Numbered from the stretch's first letter, positions 9,368-17,506 are shown. The stretch is 64,000 nucleotides of DNA from Microbacterium proteolyticum (GCF_029639405.1 NZ_CP121274.1:1674001-1738000); one strand, 5' to 3'. Notes: generated from the letters alone by a model not told the origin. A program made the numbers and translations.

Positions 9368-10441
9368 ATGAAGACCCCGAACCGCTCCCGGCGCATCGCC
9401 GCCACTGTCGCGGGACTCGCCGCGATGAGCCTCCTGGCCGCCGGCTGCGCCGGCGCCACCGGCTCCGAGCCCGCCTCCAGCGACGGCGCCGCCCTCAGCG
9501 GCCAGGTCGTCTGGGCCGACTACGGCGGGCCGACGAACGAGAGCCGCCAGGTCGCGTACTTCGACAGCTTCATCGACGAGACCGGTGTCGATGTCGTCTC
9601 GACGAGCATCGAGGACGCCGTCTACAAGAGCGAGCTCAAGGGCGAGGAGGGTGACTACGACATCTTCCAGGCCGGCATCTCCGACATCCTGCCCAACCTC
9701 GACAACCTCGCCGAGGTCCCCGCGGACGCCCAGGGGAGCCTCCTCCCCGAGAACGTCCGTCCGTACTACATCGGCGGCTTCGTCTTCGGCATCGCGCAGG
9801 GCTGGCTGACCTCGACGTTCCCGGACGGCGGACCCCAGGACTGGGCCGACTTCTTCGACACGACGACCTTCCCGGGCAAGCGGGCGTGGCCCGGCGACCC
9901 CGGTTCGTACGACTCCTCGTACGAGATCGCCCTCATCGCGGATGGCGTCGACCCGGCCGACCTCTACCCGCTGGACATCCCGCGCGCGGAGAAGAAGCTG
10001 GACTCGATCCGCGACAGCCTCGTCTTCTACCAGTCCTACCCCGAGACGCAGCAGCTGCTGAGCAGCGGCAGCGTGGCCATCGCCGTGACCGTCACGGGCC
10101 AGTTCCGCGCCCTGCAGAACGCCGGGCAGGACATCACCGTCCAGTGGAACCAGGCCTTCGCGATCCCCTCGGGCTTCGTCTCCCCCAAGTCGGCCAAGAA
10201 CCCGGATGCCGTCGCGGCCCTCGCCTCGTGGATCAACGACCCGGCCCGCCAAGCCGTCTTCACCACGCGCACCGGCTACGGCCCCGTCAACCCCGCGGTG
10301 TTCGACGAGCTCCCCGACGACGTCAAGTCGGAGGTCGTGAACGCCCCCTCCCACACCAACCTCCTGTCGTACGGCGAGGAGTGGCGTGCCGAGAACGCGG
10401 ACCTGCTGCTGAACTCCTACACGGCGTGGCTCGCGGGCTGA
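9368..10441 (+). CDS. Spermidine/putrescine-type ABC transporter solute-binding lipoprotein
   Basis: A 357-residue periplasmic-binding-like lipoprotein of the PotD/PotF (iron/polyamine) class. The N-terminus MKTPNRSRRI is followed by a hydrophobic stretch and the lipobox LAAGC with C27 as the lipidation site. It delivers the substrate to the permeases and ATPase encoded at 10.6-13.5 kb. The body has the class-typical motif VVWADYGG after the tether. It has its own promoter region with a GGATCC operator pair, and a strong hairpin after the stop separates it from the permease genes, which fits higher expression of the binding protein. Polyamine specificity is only a class assignment. Confidence 0.9.
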   Translation: MKTPNRSRRIAATVAGLAAMSLLAAGCAGATGSEPASSDGAALSGQVVWADYGGPTNESRQVAYFDSFIDETGVDVVSTSIEDAVYKSELKGEEGDYDIFQAGISDILPNLDNLAEVPADAQGSLLPENVRPYYIGGFVFGIAQGWLTSTFPDGGPQDWADFFDTTTFPGKRAWPGDPGSYDSSYEIALIADGVDPADLYPLDIPRAEKKLDSIRDSLVFYQSYPETQQLLSSGSVAIAVTVTGQFRALQNAGQDITVQWNQAFAIPSGFVSPKSAKNPDAVAALASWINDPARQAVFTTRTGYGPVNPAVFDELPDDVKSEVVNAPSHTNLLSYGEEWRAENADLLLNSYTAWLAG

Positions 10442-10458
10442 TCTCCCGCACTTTCACG

Positions 10459-10488
10459 AAGGGCGTCTCCCCCCGGGGAGGCGCCCTT
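10459..10488 (+). terminator. Hairpin after the solute-binding protein gene
   Basis: GGGCGTCTCCCC pairs with GGGGAGGCGCCC across a very short loop, with one small irregularity, 18 bases after the stop codon and followed by a moderately T-containing stretch. It is probably a terminator or an RNA-stabilising element between the binding-protein and permease genes. Confidence 0.65.
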
Positions 10489-10541
10489 CCGCTGTTTCCG
10501 GGTGCGCTGTTACCCGCCGGAAACACGGCCCGTTTACAATC

Positions 10542-10568
10542 GGATCCACAAGAGCTAACTTTGGATCC
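10542..10568. promoter_or_regulatory. Paired GGATCC operator upstream of the ABC permease operon
   Basis: GGATCC half-sites start at 10542 and 10563, 21 bp apart. The second is preceded by ACTTT. A plausible promoter overlaps them: TTTACA just before the first half-site, a 17-bp spacer and TAACTT. A repressor bound here would cover both promoter boxes. Confidence 0.7.
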
Positions 10569-10647
10569 ACAATGTCGGCTGACCCCGCCGACACGGATCC
10601 CTCCCGGGGGAAACTCCCCCGCAATCTCGACCGAGGAGCATGAACCC

Positions 10648-11526
10648 GTGAGCAGTGCGACCTTAGCCACGAGGATGCCGCGGGCGCGGTCCGCCGGCGG
10701 ACTCCGCGGCGGGATCAGCCGAGCCGAGGTCCGCTGGCTCGTGTGGCCGCCCCTGGCCTTCTTCGCCATCGCCCTCGGCGTCCCGATGATCGCCCTCGTC
10801 GCGATGTCGTTCGAGGGCGGCGGTTCCGCGTACCCCGAGGCGTTCGCCGTGCCGGCGTTCCTCGGCTCCCTGGGCCGCACCGTCGTGATCGCGGTGGTGA
10901 CGATGGTGCTCACCATGATCCTGGGGGCCGCCTACGCGCTCGCGATCGTGACGTCGCCGGCCTGGCTCCGCGTCGCCCTCCTGGCCGCGCTCCTGCTCTC
11001 GCTGTGGACGTCGGTCATGGTGCGCTCGTTCGGGTGGGTGCTGCTGGAACTCCCGAAGGGGGCGATCCACTGGTTCCTGGGCGTCATCGGTCTCGGAGAC
11101 CAGCCCGTGGAGATCTACCAGACCGTCGCCGGCATGTACCCCGCGATGATCGCGGTCATGCTCCCGTTCGCGGTCCTGCCCGTGATGAGCTCCCTCCAGT
11201 CGATCGACAAGGAGCAGCTCAACGCCGCCACGATCTTCGGCGCCGGTCCGCTCCTCACCTTCCGCACGGTGACCTGGCCGCACATCGTTCCCTCGGTCAT
11301 CAGCGGCGGCGTCCTGGTCTTCGTGATGTCGCTCGGCTTCTACGTGACGCCGCTGCTGCTCGGCGGCCCCGCCAACATGACGGTCTCCGGCGTCATCAAC
11401 GCGCAGATGAGCAAGGCCGACCGCCCCGATCTGGCGGCGGCCATGAGCATCCTGCTGGTCGGGGGGACGATGCTCATCTACCTCGTCGCCGACCGCCTGT
11501 TCAAGGTGAGCGAGAAGTGGGGCTGA
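10648..11526 (+). CDS. ABC transporter permease, PotB-like
   Basis: A 292-residue inner-membrane permease with about six hydrophobic segments. The cytoplasmic EAA-type loop lies around LNAATIFGAGPLLTFRTVTWP, which contacts the ATPase. The GTG start at 10648 is chosen because GAGGAG lies about 9 bases upstream; no better in-frame start is seen. It forms a heterodimer with the next gene product in a polyamine-type importer. Substrate is expected to be the compound bound by the lipoprotein at 9.4 kb. Confidence 0.9.
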   Translation: MSSATLATRMPRARSAGGLRGGISRAEVRWLVWPPLAFFAIALGVPMIALVAMSFEGGGSAYPEAFAVPAFLGSLGRTVVIAVVTMVLTMILGAAYALAIVTSPAWLRVALLAALLLSLWTSVMVRSFGWVLLELPKGAIHWFLGVIGLGDQPVEIYQTVAGMYPAMIAVMLPFAVLPVMSSLQSIDKEQLNAATIFGAGPLLTFRTVTWPHIVPSVISGGVLVFVMSLGFYVTPLLLGGPANMTVSGVINAQMSKADRPDLAAAMSILLVGGTMLIYLVADRLFKVSEKWG

Positions 11527-11527
11527 C

Positions 11528-12400
11528 ATGACGACCACCGTTGCCCGGAGCCTGGGCGCCTGGCGGATCCCCGTCATCTTCGTCGCGCTGCTGGCGAGCC
11601 TGCTCCTGATCGTGCCGTTCCTCATCCTGGTGTCCACCTCGTGGACGCAGGGCGGCTTCATCCTCTTCCCGCCGGACGGGTTCTCCCTGCAGTGGTACGC
11701 GAAGGTCCTCGGCGACCGGCGCTGGATGAACGCCTTCACCTTCTCGCTGTGGGAGAGCGCCGCCGCCACGCTCCTGGCCACCGTGCTGGGAGCGGTGGGC
11801 GCCATCGGCCTCACGCGGGTCCGGAGCCGCGCCGCCCAGCGGTGGATCCGGACCCTGTTCATCGTCCCGATCGCGCTCCCGCCGATCGCCTACGCCGTGG
11901 GACTCTACGGCGCCGGGTCCGAGCTGTCGTTCCTCCGCGGCTCGGTGCTGACCCTGGTCCTCGGCCACGCGCTCCTCGCGCTGCCGTACGTGTTCGTCAT
12001 CGTCTCGGGTGGCGTCGCGCGCATCGACCCGGCGCTGCGGCCGGCCGCGTGGACCCTCGGTGCCCGCTGGCCGCTCGTGCTGTGGAAGATCGAGCTCCCG
12101 GCCCTGCTGCCCTACATCCTCTCGGGCGCGCTGTTCGCGTTCGTCGTCGTGTTCGACGAGGTCGTGCTGGCGGTCTTCCTGCTGCCGCCGGGCGTCCAAA
12201 CCCTCCCGCTGAAGATGCTGAACGCGGCATCCGAGGCGTTCTCCCCGGAGCTGACGGCGGCCTCGACGCTCGTCTCCGTTCTCGCGATCGTGGTCCTCGC
12301 GGTCGTCCCCCTCGTCATCGGCCGCGCATCGCGCCGGTCCGGAGCACGCCGCGAGCGCGCCCGCACCGCGGCGGTCCGCCCGGAAGGAGTCATCGAATGA
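11528..12400 (+). CDS. ABC transporter permease, PotC-like
   Basis: A 290-residue permease with about six membrane segments, partner of the upstream permease. The EAA-like loop is near LRPAAWTLGARWPLVLWKIELP. The ATG follows the upstream stop by one base, and its stop overlaps the ATG of the ATPase gene, indicating strict co-translation. Residues after the last helix are Arg-rich, as expected for a cytoplasmic tail (positive-inside). Confidence 0.9.
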   Translation: MTTTVARSLGAWRIPVIFVALLASLLLIVPFLILVSTSWTQGGFILFPPDGFSLQWYAKVLGDRRWMNAFTFSLWESAAATLLATVLGAVGAIGLTRVRSRAAQRWIRTLFIVPIALPPIAYAVGLYGAGSELSFLRGSVLTLVLGHALLALPYVFVIVSGGVARIDPALRPAAWTLGARWPLVLWKIELPALLPYILSGALFAFVVVFDEVVLAVFLLPPGVQTLPLKMLNAASEAFSPELTAASTLVSVLAIVVLAVVPLVIGRASRRSGARRERARTAAVRPEGVIE

Positions 12401-13455
12401 CCGTCGCACTCTCCGTCACCGACGTCGAGGTCACCCTCGGCGCCAACCACGTCCTCAAGGGCGTCTCGCTCGACGTCCAGCCGGGGGAGTTCGTCACGCT
12501 CCTCGGCGCGAGCGGCAGCGGCAAGTCGACGCTGCTGAACGTCATCGCCGGGCTCCAGGCGGTGGATGCCGGTCACGTCGCCTTCGACGGGAAGAACGTC
12601 GAACGTCTCGCCCCCCAGAAGCGCAACGTCGGCGTCGTGTTCCAGTCGTACGCCCTGTTCCCGCATCTGAACATCGGCGACAACGTCGCCTTCCCGCTGC
12701 TCGCGGCCCGGCGCCCGGTCAAGGAGCGTCGCGCGGTCGCCGACGAGATGCTGTCGCTCGTGCAGCTCCCCGGCATGGCCGATCGCTCGCCGGCGTCGCT
12801 CTCGGGCGGACAGCGCCAGCGCGTCGCCCTGGCCCGCGCGCTCGCCGCCAACCCCGGCATCCTGCTCCTGGACGAGCCCATGGCCGCCCTCGACAAGCAG
12901 CTGCGCGAACAGATGCAGGTGGAGATCACCCGCATCCAGCGGAAGGTCGGCATCACCACCGTCTCGGTCACGCACGACCAGACCGAGGCGTTGACGATGT
13001 CGGACCGCGTCGCGATCATGCACGAGGGGCGCCTCGTGCAGGTCGCCACGCCCGAAGACCTCTACCGCCGGCCCGTCAACGCGTACGTTGCGAGCTTCCT
13101 CGGCGAGGCGAACCTCCTGCCCGTCTCCGACGGCGCGCTCGTCGACGACACCGCCGGCCTGATCGTGGATGCCACCGCGGTGCTGCGCCCGGAGGACATG
13201 AGCGTCGTCGCGCCCGACGAGACCACCCCGGTCTGGTCGGTCGAGGGGACGGTGCGGCTCGTGAGCTTCCAGGGCTCGCGCTACCGCCTCGAGCTCGTGA
13301 CCCCGTACGGGCGCAAGGTCGTCGCCTCCCTCTCTCCGTCGACCGACCTGTCGGCGCTCGCCGTGGGGGAGCGCGTGCGCCTGGCGTGCCGCACCCCCGA
13401 GCGCGTCCACCTCATCGAAGCCGTCGCGACGGCCGCGATCCCCGTCCCGGTCTGA
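12397..13455 (+). CDS. ABC transporter ATP-binding protein, PotA-like
   Basis: A 352-residue ATPase. The Walker A motif GASGSGKS, the Q-loop in FQSYALFPH, the signature LSGGQRQR, Walker B LLLDEP and the H-loop in VTHDQ are all present, followed by a C-terminal TOBE-type domain of about 110 residues. This domain order is typical of PotA/FbpC-class importers. It energises the transporter formed with the two preceding permeases. ATG overlaps the previous stop (ATGA). A single unpaired GGATCC lies just after the stop and is not counted as an operator. Confidence 0.93.
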   Translation: MTVALSVTDVEVTLGANHVLKGVSLDVQPGEFVTLLGASGSGKSTLLNVIAGLQAVDAGHVAFDGKNVERLAPQKRNVGVVFQSYALFPHLNIGDNVAFPLLAARRPVKERRAVADEMLSLVQLPGMADRSPASLSGGQRQRVALARALAANPGILLLDEPMAALDKQLREQMQVEITRIQRKVGITTVSVTHDQTEALTMSDRVAIMHEGRLVQVATPEDLYRRPVNAYVASFLGEANLLPVSDGALVDDTAGLIVDATAVLRPEDMSVVAPDETTPVWSVEGTVRLVSFQGSRYRLELVTPYGRKVVASLSPSTDLSALAVGERVRLACRTPERVHLIEAVATAAIPVPV

Positions 13456-13500
13456 ACCCGGATCCCCCCTCTTCCTTCCCCTCGACTGCCAGGAGTGCCC

Positions 13501-14271
13501 ATGATCATCGACGCCTACAACACCACCCAAGACGTCCGGGGCCGCTCCGACTACTTGACCGGCGCACGCCCCGGTGAGGAGCCGCCCGCCCACGTCCCGT
13601 TCGATCCGCAGCGCATCCTCTCGCGCATGGATGCCGCCGGCGTCGACATGGCGATGGTGTGCTCGCTCGCGCAGCGCATCGAGAACGACTTCATCATCGG
13701 GCTGCAGGACGCCCACCCCGACCGGTTCATCGGGTTCGGGCAGGTCATGCCGCAGGCCGACGACGCGGTCGAGGAGATCCAGCGACTCGCGGATGCCGGC
13801 ATCCGGGGTCTGAAGCTCCACCCGAGCATGCACGGCTACCACGTCGCCGACCACGGTCTGCTCGACCCGGTGTTCCGCGCGTGCGCCGCGAACGGCATGG
13901 CCGTCATCATCAACGCGCTCGATGACGCCTTCTGCGCGCCGTTCTCGATCGAGGAGATCGCCAAGGACCACCCCGACGTGCCGACGATCATCGCCCACAT
14001 GGGTGCCGTCTGGAACGTGCCCGAGGCGATCATCGTGGCCGAGCGCCGCGAGAACGTGTACCTCGAGACCTCCGCGACCCTCATGGCCGACGTGAAGCGC
14101 GCGTACGCGCGGCTCGGGCCCGAGAAGATCCTCATGGGTTCGGAGTGGCCGGGGTCGGACTTCGACCTCGAGCGCATGAAGATCGCGAAGGCGATCCCGG
14201 ATGCCGCCGACCGCGCCCTCGTCGAGGGTGGCAACTACGCCCGCATCATGCGCATCGCGGTGCCGGTGTGA
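13501..14271 (+). CDS. Amidohydrolase_2-type TIM-barrel protein lacking the N-terminal HxH
   Basis: A 256-residue protein of the amidohydrolase_2 group, which includes ACMSD-like decarboxylases and dicarboxylate lactonases. The barrel motifs LKLHPSMHGYH, IIAHMGAVW and LMGSEWPGSD are clear. The usual IDxHxH at the N-terminus reads IDAYNTT, so both first-strand metal ligands are missing and catalysis may use one metal differently or not at all. The ATG at 13501 is preferred over an upstream GTG because AGGAG sits 5 bases before it. It follows the ABC operon and overlaps the deaminase-like gene (GTGA). Confidence 0.85.
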   Translation: MIIDAYNTTQDVRGRSDYLTGARPGEEPPAHVPFDPQRILSRMDAAGVDMAMVCSLAQRIENDFIIGLQDAHPDRFIGFGQVMPQADDAVEEIQRLADAGIRGLKLHPSMHGYHVADHGLLDPVFRACAANGMAVIINALDDAFCAPFSIEEIAKDHPDVPTIIAHMGAVWNVPEAIIVAERRENVYLETSATLMADVKRAYARLGPEKILMGSEWPGSDFDLERMKIAKAIPDAADRALVEGGNYARIMRIAVPV

Positions 14272-14699
14272 CCCATCGGCCGCCGCTCGGGCGTCCCGCG
14301 GCGATGTCCGACGCGGATGCCGAGCTGCTCGAGGCCGCGCGGACGCAGCTCGGCGCGGTCTACCGCGAGGGCCGGCACGAGGTGGTGGCCGCGTTCCGGC
14401 TCGCCGACGGCCGGATCGTCACGGGCGTGCACGTCGACGGCTCGGCCCGCCGCTCCTCGGTGTGCGCCGAGGGCGTCGCCGCGGGCAACGTGATCGCTTC
14501 CGCCGGGACCGTGTTGGCCGGGGTGAGTGTGCTGCGCCGCCCGGGCGGCAGCGAGCACGTGATCGAGCCGTGCGGCGTGTGCGCCGAACTGCTCACCGAC
14601 TACTGGCCCGACGCGCGCGTCTGGATCACCCGCGGCGACGACACCGTCGCGGTGGCGATGAGCGACCTGCTGCCGGCGAAGCGTCTCCGGCTCTGGTGA
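14268..14699 (+). CDS. Cytidine-deaminase-like zinc deaminase
   Basis: A 143-residue member of the cytidine deaminase fold (cytidine or blasticidin-S deaminase-like). The zinc site is C66-A67-E68 (SVCAEG) and C102/C105 (PCGVC), which is the CxE plus PCxxC form. Start is the GTG overlapping the previous stop; an internal ATG at 14304 is an alternative. In this cluster it may deaminate a ring intermediate rather than cytidine (inference). Its 3' 177 bases are duplicated at 17153-17329, and a lower-GC island begins immediately after its stop codon. Confidence 0.87.
   Translation: MTHRPPLGRPAAMSDADAELLEAARTQLGAVYREGRHEVVAAFRLADGRIVTGVHVDGSARRSSVCAEGVAAGNVIASAGTVLAGVSVLRRPGGSEHVIEPCGVCAELLTDYWPDARVWITRGDDTVAVAMSDLLPAKRLRLW
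14523..14699 (+). repeat. Left copy of a 177-bp direct repeat bordering the island
   Basis: The last 59 codons of the deaminase-like gene recur at 17153-17329 with about 16 mismatches (about 91% identity), mostly at third codon positions. The two copies bracket a block of lower-GC DNA, as expected for integration or recombination at this gene. Confidence 0.85.
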
Positions 14700-14863
14700 G
14701 CGGGGCGGCGTCGCCCGTTCCTCGCCCGTAAAGGCGGAACGCTCGTTTGAAGTCCTACTCCGAAGTGACTCGTGGGCTTCGACTTTTCTAGCGGACAGCG
14801 AGTTTCGTGTGCGACGAGTGGGACCGGGCACCCGCGGTGACTGCATTGCTCGGTGGGAGGAGG

Positions 14864-15405
14864 TCATCCAACTGCACGGCGGTGGCGGAAGACGTCCCGC
14901 CCGGGAATCTCCAGAGAGGCTTTGTGTGGTGTCCCGGCCGGCGAGGTCCACACGATGCGGAGTTGCACCATGTCTCCGTCGAGCCTGCCCTGCGAGAGAG
15001 TCGTGTCACAGGGCACTTCGAAGTCCGTCCATGGCGCAACGACCGCGGGGCCCTTGTGCCGCCCAGCACTCCATGGGCCTCCCAGGCGGAATCGCACATT
15101 GTGCGCAGGGTCGAGTCCTTGGTTGGCGATGAAGAAGCGGTGCTCGTCGACCCAGCCGACAGTCCATTCCACGTCATAAGGTTCGGTCGCTCTTGCTTCG
15201 GTGCGGCGCGAGAGGTCGTCAGCGTTGAGGGCGATCCTATTCGCCTGCTCCGCGAGCTCATTGGCTCCTGAGGCAACCGCATTCGCTCACGTGCATGTGC
15301 GAGTCCGACGAACGCCGGTATCGCTGCGACGATGCTGACTCCTAGCGCGAGCAGAGCAATGACAGTGGGGAGAGCCTGGTTAGCCACGTCGGTCACGTCC
15401 GTCAT
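14864..15405 (-). pseudogene. Frameshifted small membrane-anchored protein of unknown function
   Basis: The minus-strand reading starts at 15405 with MTDVTDVANQALP and one hydrophobic segment (residues about 13-35, ending GLAHARE). After about residue 40 the coherent protein continues in another frame: an ANELAEQANRIA-type coiled-coil stretch, then TEPYDVEWTVGWVDEHRFF and a beta-rich tail with VQLRIVWTSPAG, ending at 14864. The frame change falls around 15280-15290. Without it the product would be about 180 residues, one N-terminal transmembrane helix plus a coiled coil and a beta domain. This layout is common in accessory genes of unknown function. A sequencing error rather than a true mutation is possible. 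Confidence 0.6.
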
Positions 15406-15839
15406 TTCCTTAAACTACGCGTGAAGCACAGACGGCCGTGAGATCTGCGGGCAGAGCGACGAGAGGCTCCCTCATTTCGCCCGAGCCGGCATGTCGGCTT
15501 CCCCAATTGCTCGCAAAGGTCCGTACGAGGGTCGCCATGCAGGGTCGGGCTCATAGCGGAAACCCGATCGGTGTTGCGCCGAAGCCGTCGTCAGGCGCTT
15601 CGTGACGGACAGGATTCCGGCGAGCCGTCGGCCACCTCCTAGGGGCACGTGTGGTTCGGTGGGGTGGTGTCAGAGCTCGATCGGCGAGTAGAGGAGCGGT
15701 ACCCAGACCGACCGGCGCCTGAGGGGGACGGATCAGATGGGGGGAGACGACTTAGTGATACCGACTGAGACAGGCCTCGACGGCTTCCTCCCCAAGACCG
15801 AGGGCGGATCGCTTACGTGTTCGACTCATATGTGAATCG
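15406..15839. other. Non-coding stretch inside the island
   Basis: No supported gene, RNA gene or clear hairpin was found in these 434 bases. Composition is of the same lower-GC type as the flanking island genes. It presumably holds the promoters of the divergent genes on each side, but no convincing promoter pair was recognised. Confidence 0.5.
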
Positions 15840-16553
15840 TTGTGCCCTGTGGGTGTAGACAACCCGTACCCCGAAGAGTCGCCGCACAAGGGGTGGGCTG
15901 CGGCCATAATCGGCGCAGCTCTCGAAGCGATACCGATTGCAGGACCGATAGCAGTCACATTCAGCGCGGAAGCAATGCGACAGGCTCATGCCCGACGGGT
16001 GGAAGAGTGGGCGGCAATGGTAAGCGCCCGTCTCGATGCGCTAGACCGCGGCGGGGTTCGTGTCGACATGGCCGACCCCGAGTTCCTATCCAGTCTCGCG
16101 CGCCTGCAACGTGCTGCAATCGAGACCGCCGACTCGGAAAAGAGGCAGCTTCTTGCCATGGCCGCGGCCCACTCTGGTCCCTGGTCCTCCATCCCCTACT
16201 CTCGCCGAGCCGAGTTTGTCGAACTGATCTCCTCTCTATCTCCGGCAGAGATTGCGGTGATCGCATGGTGCGACGACGTTCGAGCCTCAGATGGGTCGCC
16301 GGACACGGGCGAAGGGCTTAGCCTCACGTATGGCGGGATCTATGTCGTCAACGATGGGGAAGCAACTGACATCCGAGGGTGGATCACTAGCGCCACGGGG
16401 GTATCCGCGGAGGACGCGTGGCGGATCTTCCTCGCCGTGTCAGCGAGAGGTCTCCTCGAAGATCCTCGGGCGCAGAGCTTCCGCAGTCTTCTTCGGAGGT
16501 TGACTACGGACTTCGGCCACGAGTTCATCCAGTTCCTCAGATCCGGCGCCTGA
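15840..16553 (+). CDS. Island protein of unknown function with an N-terminal hydrophobic segment
   Basis: A 237-residue protein not recognised. Residues about 18-42 (WAAAIIGAALEAIPIAGPI) form one hydrophobic, Ala/Gly/Pro-rich segment, followed by a helical region (EAMRQAHARRVEEWAAMV) and a C-terminal part rich in helices (SAEDAWRIFLAVSARGLLED). The start is uncertain: TTG at 15840 or GTG at 15849; neither has a clear ribosome-binding site. Codon use is more A/T-tolerant than in the surrounding genome. As an accessory gene next to a broken membrane-anchored gene it could be a defence or phage-related function, but nothing in the sequence proves that. Confidence 0.65.
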   Translation: MCPVGVDNPYPEESPHKGWAAAIIGAALEAIPIAGPIAVTFSAEAMRQAHARRVEEWAAMVSARLDALDRGGVRVDMADPEFLSSLARLQRAAIETADSEKRQLLAMAAAHSGPWSSIPYSRRAEFVELISSLSPAEIAVIAWCDDVRASDGSPDTGEGLSLTYGGIYVVNDGEATDIRGWITSATGVSAEDAWRIFLAVSARGLLEDPRAQSFRSLLRRLTTDFGHEFIQFLRSGA

Positions 16554-16603
16554 GCGGATCGGGGCGCACCGATAAAGCGTCGAAGTCACGATATCTTCCC
16601 GTC

Positions 16604-17107
16604 ATGATGGCAAGAATCGTGCGCCCGCTTCACGGCCGGGTCCAGGTGCGAGGTCTGCGTGGCCCACAGGGCGACGAACCGTCCAACCGCCAGATGTTCA
16701 AGACTGCGACCGGAGCAGCCATTCGGCCGACCTGGATCGCAGCCCCTGAGGGTTCCCCCGGCTGGCAGGGCCACTGGGAAATCGCTCGCCCGCACCTCAC
16801 CGATATCGCGGAAGCGATCGCAATTCGGGATGGCCTGGTCGAGATTGAAATGCATTACAGCGTGGCTGAGCAATGTGATCAGCGTTGCCAAAGTGCCGAA
16901 GGCGATGAGTGCACGTGCTCCTGCGAAGGCAAATACCACGGCAACAGCCATCATGCTTCGTGGGTCGAAGTGGGAGAGACAACTCTCGTTCGGAACTCCG
17001 GAAGCAAGGTCGTGGTTCGCACCCTCACTAGGGAGCAGGCGCAAAAGGACCGTGACGCGCGACTCGAGGAGATAGTCCGTCGGATCGGCGGCCGGCCCGT
17101 GCGGTGA
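16604..17107 (+). CDS. Island protein of unknown function with a cysteine cluster
   Basis: A 167-residue protein beginning MMARIVRPLHG. A compact cluster in the middle, CDQRCQSAEGDECTCSCEG followed by KYHG, holds five Cys and a nearby His and looks like a small metal-binding knuckle. The C-terminal region (TREQAQKDRDARLEEIVRRI) is charged and helical. Upstream in-frame codons extend to 16418 but overlap the preceding gene, so the double ATG at 16604/16607 is the better start. The function is unknown; similar Cys-rich small proteins occur on mobile DNA of actinobacteria (recalled, not checked). Confidence 0.7.
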   Translation: MMARIVRPLHGRVQVRGLRGPQGDEPSNRQMFKTATGAAIRPTWIAAPEGSPGWQGHWEIARPHLTDIAEAIAIRDGLVEIEMHYSVAEQCDQRCQSAEGDECTCSCEGKYHGNSHHASWVEVGETTLVRNSGSKVVVRTLTREQAQKDRDARLEEIVRRIGGRPVR

Positions 17108-17152
17108 GCGGTCTCCACTGAATCACGGTCGGCGGCACGATGGTGGCCAGGG

Positions 17153-17329
17153 GTGAGCGTGCTGCGCCGCCCGGGCGGAAGCGAGCACGTGATCGAGCCG
17201 TGCGGCGTGTGCGCCGAACTGCTCACCGACTACTGGCCGAACCCGCGCGTGTGGATCACCCGCGGCGACGACACGGTCGCCGTGGCGATGCGCGACCTCC
17301 TGCCGGCGAAGTGCCTGCGCGGCTGGTGA
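17153..17329 (+). pseudogene. 3' fragment of the cytidine-deaminase-like gene
   Basis: In frame with the intact gene, these 59 codons encode the equivalent of residues 86-143 plus a stop: VSVLRRPGGSEHVIEP, then PCGVC and TDYWPNPRVW. The upstream half, including the CAE zinc motif, is missing, and upstream DNA is island sequence, so it cannot make an active deaminase. Differences from the intact copy are mostly synonymous, so the fragment comes from a functional allele rather than from long decay. Confidence 0.85.
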
Positions 17330-17371
17330 GGCGCGGTCGGCCCGCCGCTGTGGCGGGCGAGCTGCTCCAAC

Positions 17372-17409
17372 AAGAAAATCAGCCCGAGCCGTGAGGCGAG
17401 CGGGCTGAT
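17372..17409 (-). terminator. Rho-independent terminator of the ridA-MFS operon
   Basis: Read on the minus strand, ATCAGCCCG (17409-17401) pairs perfectly with CGGGCTGAT (17386-17378) across a 14-base loop and is followed by TTTTCTTG. It lies about 100 bases downstream of the MFS stop codon. Confidence 0.8.
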
Positions 17410-17506
17410 CGTGGTGCATCTTGCTTACCAGCTGGAGACGCGTTCGGCCATCCGACGAGGTCCGGGGCATCCGACCTGGGGCACGCGCACGGCCCGGGCG
17501 CCCGCG

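Larger units (their letters stand above)
14700..17152. other. Lower-GC genomic island inserted after the deaminase-like gene
   Basis: About 2.45 kb of DNA whose GC content is visibly lower than the flanks (roughly 58-60% by eye). Its codon use is mixed, with many A/T-ending codons. It contains one frameshifted gene and two genes of unknown function, long non-coding gaps, and no copy of the GGATGCC/GGCATCC heptamer that otherwise occurs every few hundred bases. The right edge is the truncated second copy of the deaminase 3' end. No integrase, transposase or terminal inverted repeats are visible, so the mechanism is open: homologous exchange with a divergent strain or loss of the mobilising gene are both possible. 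Confidence 0.75.

Noticed and set aside
13460..13465. A single GGATCC just before the amidohydrolase gene at 13.5 kb
   Set aside because: There is no second half-site 20-21 bp away, and single GGATCC copies also occur in coding DNA (for example near 4465 and 6431).
14700..14863. A tRNA or integrase attachment site at the left island edge
   Set aside because: No cloverleaf, anticodon arm or integrase gene was found. The only duplicated sequence is the deaminase 3' end.
16586..17044. A minus-strand 152-codon frame with a hydrophobic stretch, inside the island
   Set aside because: It overlaps the Cys-cluster gene entirely, and the plus-strand frame has a better start and more protein-like composition.
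17140..17394. An 84-codon plus-strand frame over the deaminase fragment
   Set aside because: It is out of frame with the deaminase homology. The real remnant is the frame 17153-17329.
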